NCBI GenBank assembly: GCA_945862235.1
Contig: CAMAYU010000035.1
Span: 1 to 38,804, forward strand
Reading direction: 5' to 3'
Origin: Schlesneria paludicola DSM 18645
GTDB lineage: Bacteria > Planctomycetota > Planctomycetia > Planctomycetales > Planctomycetaceae
DNA: 38,804 nucleotides
Shown here: in pieces, positions 33,791 through 38,804 of the stretch
How the letters are laid out: each line of letters begins with the position of its first letter
How positions within the stretch are numbered: the first letter of the stretch is position 1
Program-made: the position numbers and the translations under genes
Notes under the pieces: generated by a model
The model's input: only the letters and a program-made list of their open reading frames with translations
The model's database searches: none
Told to the model about the DNA's origin: nothing

Positions 33791-35065
33791 GTGCCTTGTC
33801 AGGTCTTAATTTTGGGGTAGAGCTTTTTGAGTTTTGTTCGGGCGTCTTCGAGTTGGAATTGCCAATCGACGCCGTGTTGTTTTTTCGGGACCAGGTGGCG
33901 ATTTCGGATTGGAGGAACTTGAGGCAACCGGTGCGGCGGCCCGCCAGGCATTGGCTGGTCAGGCAACTCCGTTCGCACTCGGCGATGTTTAACCAGCTGC
34001 CGTGTTTGGGCGTGTGAACAAGGTTGCGACGCTTCACGTAGGCGCGGGCTTGCTCGGGCGGGAACGCCTCGTAGAAGGCTCCCATCGTGTGCGTGTTGAG
34101 GTGATCGCTGACGAGCGTGACCTGCTCGCACTTCGCGTAGCGCGTGTCCAACAGATGGGCCACTTCCAGCGCCCAGTCGGACTTCGTTCGCTGCGGTCGC
34201 CTGACGGAACGCCGACAGCGGTTCGGCAAACATAAAAATGCTGGCGGTTCCCAAACGTTCTTATTCGTAGTCCACGCGCTTCGCATGCTTCTTCGTGGCG
34301 ACAATCGCGACGCGCGTTTCCCCGATCAACTGCACTGGCTGCTCATCCATGCACATCACCGGACATCGAGAATCATCGGTTATGGCGTAGACTCCCAAGA
34401 CATTCTCGATGTTCGCCGCGAACTCCGCATCGGCTTCCGGCGGCCGTGTTCTGTTTCTGGGCCCAATACTCGATCTTGCGTTTCGTCATGCCGTTTTTTC
34501 AGCACCTGACGGACTGTTTCGGGACTGATCGCCTCGACGATCTCCAGCTCGACAACGTGGCTCGCCAGCAACCGCAACGTCCAGCGACCGTACCCTGCAG
34601 GAGGACTTCCTAACCGAGCCGCGATCACCTCGCCTCCGCCATCCAAGATCGGGGCCGTCGGAGGGATCTGCCGCTTCGGGCCGTTCAACGCCAACTCAAA
34701 CCCCGTCCAACACCAACCGCTGCCACACGTTCTCGACCGTCTGCACGCGAGACCCATACGCCTCGGCAATCTTCGCGTCCTTCCGGCCCGTCCGCATCCG
34801 CCTTCAACAACACCTGAGCGCGACGAACCTTCTCCGAACTCCCCTTCAACTTCTGGACCACCTCATCGCAAACCAGACGCCCCGCATCCGACAAGCGAAC
34901 CACATATTTCTTATTCATCAGAACCTCCTTGTAAAACAGGGATTCCGCGATTTCATTCAGTCCGATCAACCGCAAATTTAAGAACAGACAGGGCGCTAGT
35001 ACCCCGTCAAACCTAAAAAGGGCCGCTGACTGAGTCAGCCCCAAAATTAAGACCTGTCGAGGCAC
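33791..35065 (-). mobile_element. IS630-type insertion sequence remnant with 27-bp inverted ends
   Basis: The inverted ends begin GTGCCTTGTCAGGTCTTAAT (33791-33817) and GTGCCTCGACAGGTCTTAAT (minus strand, 35065-35039), and share TTTTGGGG; 25 of 27 bases pair. The left flank has TA two bases away (33788-33789) but the right flank has no TA, so the expected TA duplication is lost. The element is 1,275 bases long and ends 38 bases from the mcsB stop codon. Confidence 0.85.
33799..34918 (-). pseudogene. IS630-family transposase, multiply frameshifted
   Basis: It starts with a near-perfect ribosome binding site (AAGGAGG) and ATG at 34918: MNKKYVVRLSDAGRLVCDEVV, then KVRRAQVLLKADADG. The frame then shifts repeatedly: DAKIAEAYGSRVQTVENVWQ in a second frame, GPKRQIPPTAPILDGGGEVI and VVELEIVEAISPETVRQVLK in a third, then CPVMCMDEQPVQLIGETRV, DYE followed by TAA, and VSDHLNTHTMGAFYEAFPPE, then TPKHGSWLNIAECE. 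The DDE residues (MDEQP, VSDHLNTH, WLNIAECE) are still recognisable. At least four frameshifts and one stop make it dead. The tail DWQFQLEDARTKLKKLYPKI ends at 33799. Confidence 0.85.
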
Positions 35066-35102
35066 TGTGAAGTGCTCGAAGTGCTCATAGAACCTTGGGG
35101 AC

Positions 35103-36170
35103 TCAGTTTCGATCAACGTGCCGTTCCGCCAAGCGTTGGCGGATGTAGGCGGCGCGGGCGATGTTGCGTTCGGCTGATTCGAGCTTCGCGTGGCGGATCT
35201 TCTGCAAGTGGGCGGGCTGGGTGTGGACGAACAATTCGTTGACGAGTGGGATTTGCAGGTCATCGATCAGGCCGATGTTGATCCCCATCCGAACGCTCGA
35301 GAGCAGGTGCATCGTTTCTTCGGAGCTGATCGTCTGGGCGTTCTGCAGGATGCCGTAGGCGCGTGAGACCTGATCGTGCAGACCTTGGCGGTTCTCTTTG
35401 ACCAACGCCGTACGGACGCGCCGTTCGTAGCCGAGGATGTTCGGCACGACATCCTGAATCGTCTTGATGAGCTGCACCTCGCTCTTGCCGAGCGTCATCT
35501 GGTTGGAGATTTGGTAGAAGTCGCCCATCGCCTGGCTCCCTTCTCCGTACAGACCGCGCACCGCCAAGCCAATCTTTTGCAGGGCTTGGAAGACCTTTTG
35601 GATTTCCTTGGTCGCGACGAGAGCGGGGAGGTGGAGCAGCACGCTCACGCGGATGCCCGTCCCGCAATTGGTTGGACACGCGGTGAGATAGCCCAGCCGC
35701 TCACTGAAGGCGTAGGTCACTTCGGCTTCGATGGCGTCGTCGATCCGGTCGATCTCGGCCCAACATTCGTCGAGGGCGAAGCCGCTGTGCAATACCTGCA
35801 TCCGCAGATGATCTTCCTCATTGACCATCAGGCTGACGTTCTCTTCGTCGCTGATGCCGACGCCGCGTCGCCCCTGCGTTTCGGAGTGCTCACGGCTGAT
35901 GAGTTGCCGTTCGACGAGCATTTGCCGGTCGAGCGGTTCCAGCGTACTGACCGGGATGTAATTGAACCGCTTCCCACCGGGACGTTGTTCGATCAGCCCA
36001 TGCAGCAGCTCTTCGATCTCAGCTCGCGTGGCATCGTCGGCCCGCGCGGGGAACGGATACTGGGCGAGATTGCGTGCCAGCCGGATGCGGCTGGACATGA
36101 CGATGTCCGATTCAGGACCGGTCGCTCGCAGCCACTCGCCGCTCGTTCGTGTCAGGGACTCGAGGTCCAC
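35103..36170 (-). CDS. mcsB: Protein arginine kinase McsB
   Basis: From a GTG at 36170 (AAGGGA about 8 bases upstream) this encodes 355 residues, the normal length. It phosphorylates arginine residues on proteins; in Bacillus the phospho-arginine mark sends substrates to ClpC/ClpP. Phosphagen-kinase motifs: SSRIRLARN (26-34), NEEDHLRMQ (117-125), ACPTNCGTGIR (164-174, with Cys165 and Cys169), VRGLYGEGSQ. The C-terminal phospho-arginine-binding region is ESAERNIARAAYIRQRL, where I expect ERDxxRAxxIR; Asp is replaced by Asn. It lies downstream of mcsA on the same strand, with a perfect palindrome between them. An IS630 remnant ends 38 bases beyond its stop. Confidence 0.95.
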   Translation of the reverse strand: MDLESLTRTSGEWLRATGPESDIVMSSRIRLARNLAQYPFPARADDATRAEIEELLHGLIEQRPGGKRFNYIPVSTLEPLDRQMLVERQLISREHSETQGRRGVGISDEENVSLMVNEEDHLRMQVLHSGFALDECWAEIDRIDDAIEAEVTYAFSERLGYLTACPTNCGTGIRVSVLLHLPALVATKEIQKVFQALQKIGLAVRGLYGEGSQAMGDFYQISNQMTLGKSEVQLIKTIQDVVPNILGYERRVRTALVKENRQGLHDQVSRAYGILQNAQTISSEETMHLLSSVRMGINIGLIDDLQIPLVNELFVHTQPAHLQKIRHAKLESAERNIARAAYIRQRLAERHVDRN

Positions 36171-36234
36171 GCGATTCCCTTTGATGATGATGTAGGACGG
36201 ACACTAGAGCCCGTCTTCGACATAAGTCTTAATC

Positions 36235-36313
36235 AGGTGAGCCGGGCGGCGTCAGCCCCCGGATTTATTCCGCTATCGCAAGTATCCGGGGGCTGACGCC
36301 GCCCGGCTCACCT
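36235..36313. repeat. Dispersed palindrome B, copy 1: perfect 29-bp stem between mcsA and mcsB
   Basis: The arms at 36235-36263 (starting AGGTGAGCCGGGCGGCGTCA) and 36285-36313 are exact reverse complements with a 21-base loop. It is intergenic: mcsA ends at 36365 and mcsB starts at 36170 on the minus strand. A related but broken copy is at 38613. Confidence 0.95.
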
Positions 36314-36364
36314 GAACTGTCATAGTGAAGCACGAACGGGCAAGAGTGCCCGTCCTACAGCCGA

Positions 36365-36871
36365 TCAAACCTCACGCGGTTCACCGACCGGATCGTTCGT
36401 TGTGATCGCTTGAATCTCGTCTCGAATCCGCGCCGCCTCTTCGTAGCGTTCGTCTTCGACTGCGGCACGCAAATCGGTTCGCAGCTTGATGAGCTTGAAC
36501 TGTCGGTGACTGGAATCGGGCGCCCGCTTGGGAACCTTGCCACAGTGTTCGGTCTCACCGTGGATGTTCTCTAACAGCGGCAGCAGTTCATCCTCGAAGA
36601 CCGTGTAATCGTGAGGGCACCCGAGTCGTCCGCCGGCTCGAAACTCCTTGAAGGAGATGCCGCAATTGGGACAGTCCTGGTGGTCGATCTCATCCAGATC
36701 AGGCTCCGCATCGGCGGAGGCTCCCGCCGGAACCGATTCCTGTTCTTCGGGGGACTGGCTGAGATACTCCTTCGCGCAGGACTCGCAGAGATGCAGCGCT
36801 TGAACCTCGCCCTGCCGCAGTTCGGTGATGTGCAGCACGGCGGGTTTGGAACAGCGTCCACACTTCTTCAT
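36365..36871 (-). CDS. mcsA: McsA, zinc-binding activator of McsB (UVR motif protein)
   Basis: I prefer the ATG at 36871 (MKKCGRCSKPA) over a GTG six codons earlier; the protein is 168 residues. McsA activates the kinase McsB and helps it to reach CtsR/ClpC in Firmicutes. CxxC zinc pairs are at CGRC, CESC and CPNC; the expected fourth (GRLGCPxCY) reads GRLGCPHDYTVF, with Cys replaced by His/Asp. The C-terminal UVR motif (FKLIKLRTDLRAAVEDERYEEAARIRDEIQ) is clear and is the usual contact for ClpC-type ATPases. It precedes mcsB by 194 bases with palindrome B in the gap. Probably one operon. Confidence 0.93.
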   Translation of the reverse strand: MKKCGRCSKPAVLHITELRQGEVQALHLCESCAKEYLSQSPEEQESVPAGASADAEPDLDEIDHQDCPNCGISFKEFRAGGRLGCPHDYTVFEDELLPLLENIHGETEHCGKVPKRAPDSSHRQFKLIKLRTDLRAAVEDERYEEAARIRDEIQAITTNDPVGEPREV

Positions 36872-36943
36872 GACAAGATTCGCAGTCACCGCGCACGGTG
36901 TTAATTGAAAGGGCCACGGTGCTAGTCCCCAACCAAGCGAATC

Positions 36944-37054
36944 CCACCGGGCTTGCCCCGGTGGAAACAGGTCTTTGCACTACTTGCTCATTCACTCGAA
37001 TCGGAACAGCGAGTAGTGCAAAAACCCGCGAGCCACCGGGGCAAGCCCGGTCGG
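36944..37054. repeat. Dispersed palindrome A, copy 3
   Basis: The left arm starts CCACCGGGCTTGCCCCGGTGG (36944-36964) and continues to GCACTACT. The right arm 37013-37054 (GTAGTGCAAAAACCCGCGAGCCACC, then GGGGCAAGCCCGG) is its reverse complement with few mismatches. It lies between the divergent mcsA and pepT genes. The rest of 36890-37310 also holds a hairpin, TTCACCGCGTGG/CCACGCGGTGAA, at 37213-37237. Confidence 0.9.
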
Positions 37055-37212
37055 GTCGCTTGTTTGAGGGCGAGTTGAATGGGTCAGGGACCGTCGGGAT
37101 TCTAACTGGCCTCAAAGGGGTGTCAATTCACGGTGCGCGGCATCAGCAGGTAGGTGTGCGATGGTTGCCGACAGCGTCCCTTGCTATACCTCGCGCGACT
37201 GGAGAAGACTCG

Positions 37213-37237
37213 TTTCACCGCGTGGCCCACGCGGTGA
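37213..37237. promoter_or_regulatory. Perfect hairpin upstream of pepT
   Basis: TTCACCGCGTGG and CCACGCGGTGAA are reverse complements that meet with one base between them. It lies 73 bases before the pepT ATG. It could be an operator-like palindrome or a leader hairpin; there is no direct evidence for either. Confidence 0.5.
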
Positions 37238-37310
37238 AATGCGGCATCGGACCGCTCTTTCATCGCCAGGCTCGATCTTTGATCCGCTTACACATGGAGA
37301 CTCCACCCTC

Positions 37311-38540
37311 ATGCCGACACTCCTCGACCGTTTTCTGCGTTACGTGAAGATCGACACTCAAGCCGATGAGACCAGCACCACTTACCCGAGTACCGCGAAG
37401 CAACTGACGCTCAGCCGACTTCTCGCCGACGAGTGTCGCGCGTTGGGACTGGCCGACGTGGTCTGCGATGAGTTCGGGATCGTGCTGGCGACCGTTCCCA
37501 GCACGGTCTCGCACACGGTGCCGGTGATCGCATATGTCGCGCATGTGGACACATCACCCGAGTACTCGTCCACGAACGTCAGCCCGATCGTGCATGAGAA
37601 CTATGCGGGCCGAGACCTCGTGCTGCCAAAGGACGGCAAGGTGCTGCGTGTCTCCGAGAACCCCGGTCTGCTGAAGTGCGTCGGTCACTCGGTCATCACG
37701 ACGGACGGTTCGACGCTGCTCGGCGCAGACGATAAGTCAGGGATCGCGGTCATCATGACGGCGGCAGCCGAGTTGATGCGGCGCGGCAGCGACGTGAAGC
37801 ACGGTCCCGTGCGGCTCTGCTTCACCTGCGACGAAGAGATCGGTCGCGGGACGGACAAGCTCGATTTGAAGCAGCTTGGTGCGCAGGTCGCCTACACACT
37901 GGATGGCGGCGGGCGCGATGAGATCGACTCGGAAACGTTCTCGGCCGACGGGGCCAAAGTGACGGTGAAGGGGATCAACACGCATCCGTCGGTCGGCAAG
38001 GGGGCGATGGTCAACGCCGTTCGCATCCTCAGCACCTTCCTATCGCGGCTCCCCACCGCGCGACTCAGCCCCGAGACCACCGACGGGCGGGACGGTTTCA
38101 TCCATCCGTATCACGTCGAGGGCGGAGTCGCAGAAGCGTCGGCCCGATTGATCCTGCGTGACTTTGAAACGACGAACCTCGCGGCGCAGGCTCAGTTGTT
38201 GGAGAGCATCGCCGCGACATTGCGAGCCGAACATCCGCGCGCTGAAATTCTGGTCGAAGTCCGGCCGCAATACCGCAACATGCGCGAGGGCCTCGTCCCC
38301 GAACCGCGCGCCGTCTCGAAGGCGGTCGATGCGATGAAGTCGCTCGGTCGCGAACCGCAGCGGACGATCATCCGTGGCGGCACCGACGGCTCGATCCTCA
38401 CCGCGAAGGGCCTCCCGACACCGAACCTCTCGACCGGCGAACACAACCCGCACTCACCGCTCGAATGGACCAGCCTCGAAGAGATGCAGGCGGCCGTCGA
38501 GGTGCTGGTCCAACTCGCCGCCGAATGGGCGAAGACGTAA
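37311..38540 (+). CDS. pepT: Peptidase T (tripeptide aminopeptidase)
   Basis: I start at the ATG at 37311 (MPTLLDRFLRYVKIDTQAD), as PepT usually begins with LLxRFLxYVxIxTxSD; the open frame starts 50 codons earlier. The 409-residue M20-family enzyme removes the N-terminal residue of tripeptides in the cytoplasm. Metal ligands and catalytic residues are visible: His78 in AHVDTSPE, Asp140 in LGADDKSG, Glu175/Glu176 in CDEEIGRGTD, and GGGRDEIDSETFSAD and KGINTHPSVGKGAMVNA in the lid domain. The C-terminus (GGTDGSILTAKGLPTPNLSTGEHNPHSPLEW) is typical. GGAG lies about 13 bases upstream. It is divergent from mcsA. Confidence 0.95.
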   Translation: MPTLLDRFLRYVKIDTQADETSTTYPSTAKQLTLSRLLADECRALGLADVVCDEFGIVLATVPSTVSHTVPVIAYVAHVDTSPEYSSTNVSPIVHENYAGRDLVLPKDGKVLRVSENPGLLKCVGHSVITTDGSTLLGADDKSGIAVIMTAAAELMRRGSDVKHGPVRLCFTCDEEIGRGTDKLDLKQLGAQVAYTLDGGGRDEIDSETFSADGAKVTVKGINTHPSVGKGAMVNAVRILSTFLSRLPTARLSPETTDGRDGFIHPYHVEGGVAEASARLILRDFETTNLAAQAQLLESIAATLRAEHPRAEILVEVRPQYRNMREGLVPEPRAVSKAVDAMKSLGREPQRTIIRGGTDGSILTAKGLPTPNLSTGEHNPHSPLEWTSLEEMQAAVEVLVQLAAEWAKT

Positions 38541-38612
38541 GGCGAGCGGCAAACAAGCGACCTCGTTTATATCTCGCGTGGCCTTCAATGAGACGTTTCT
38601 CAAATGGAGTGC

Positions 38613-38674
38613 AGGTGAGCCGGGCGGCGTAAGCCCCCGGACTCTTCACGACAGGAGTCCGGGGGCTGACGCCC
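38613..38674. repeat. Dispersed palindrome B, copy 2, interrupted by element C
   Basis: AGGTGAGCCGGGCGGCGTAA (38613-38632) leads into AGCCCCCGGACTC, a short loop, and GAGTCCGGGGGCTGACGCC (38655-38673). The outer part of the right arm (GCCCGGCTCACCT in copy 1) is missing and element C follows directly at CCAATGGCAC. Confidence 0.85.
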
Positions 38675-38797
38675 AATGGCACTCACTTTGAGCGGCACGG
38701 CGCTCGCCGCCGGTGGATGGATTTGTGTTTCCAAGCAAAGAACCGGCGGCGAGCGCCGTGCCGCTCACGGAGTGAATGAGAAAGTGAGTGCCATTGG
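38673..38797. repeat. Dispersed palindromic element C, copy 2: two perfect nested stems
   Basis: The outer arms CCAATGGCACTCACTTT (38673-38689) and AAAGTGAGTGCCATTGG (38781-38797) are exact reverse complements. The inner arms at 38690-38714 (beginning GAGCGGCACGGCGCTCGCCG) and 38742-38766 are also exact. The loop holds TTGTGTTTCCAAGCAAAGAA, as in copy 1 near 6892. It lies beyond pepT; no gene is visible from 38541 to the end. Confidence 0.93.
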
Positions 38798-38804
38798 CCT
38801 GACG

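Overview
The window looks like chromosomal DNA of a planctomycete (Planctomycetota, Planctomycetes class). The best evidence is a 1,066-residue protein with the Planctomycete-type cytochrome/DUF1549/DUF1553 architecture, ECF sigma factors of planctomycete type, and several large proteins I cannot match outside that phylum. Other support comes from two tandem ClpP genes behind a trigger factor gene, an McsA/McsB pair, and many intergenic palindromic repeats. GC content is high, and most genes are single or in short operons.

Layout. 0-1.8 kb: a fibronectin-III-like protein, a 41-bp tandem repeat array and an IS481-type transposase remnant. 1.8-5.6 kb (minus strand): a 2-hydroxyacid dehydrogenase and a cyclase/hydrolase overlapping by ATGA, a Tat-exported FAD oxidoreductase downstream of them, and a truncated DUF488 gene at the other edge; this may be an acquired catabolic island. 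5.8-11.8 kb: beta-carbonic anhydrase, an orphan sugar-type ABC permease and the DUF1549/DUF1553 cytochrome protein. 12.0-12.9 kb: an ECF sigma factor cut in region 4 and joined to the tail of a TPR-like gene. 13-19 kb: a 1,295-residue membrane protein of unknown function, a DUF3050 protein and a membrane-anchored AhpC/TSA-like protein. 19-24.6 kb: an EboE-like protein, a sigma / anti-sigma / exported protein operon, a LamG-like secreted protein and DgkA. 24.6-28.8 kb: a small zinc-ribbon gene interrupted by a stop codon, CstA, a TrmH-family methyltransferase and a lipoprotein.

28.8-36.9 kb is a proteostasis region on the minus strand: mcsA and mcsB (protein-arginine kinase and its adaptor), tRNA-Gly, trigger factor (tig) and two clpP genes. 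Two insertion sequences lie between mcsB and the tRNA: an IS4-type element whose transposase has exactly two in-frame TAG codons, and a heavily frameshifted IS630-type element. In Firmicutes, McsB marks proteins with phospho-arginine for Clp proteases, so these genes are plausibly one functional group. The window ends with peptidase T.

Intergenic spaces are filled with at least five families of dispersed palindromes, several with perfect stems of 19-29 bp. They sit between genes of one operon (mcsA/mcsB, sigma/anti-sigma) as well as at gene ends. I found no CRISPR array, rRNA or obvious prophage.
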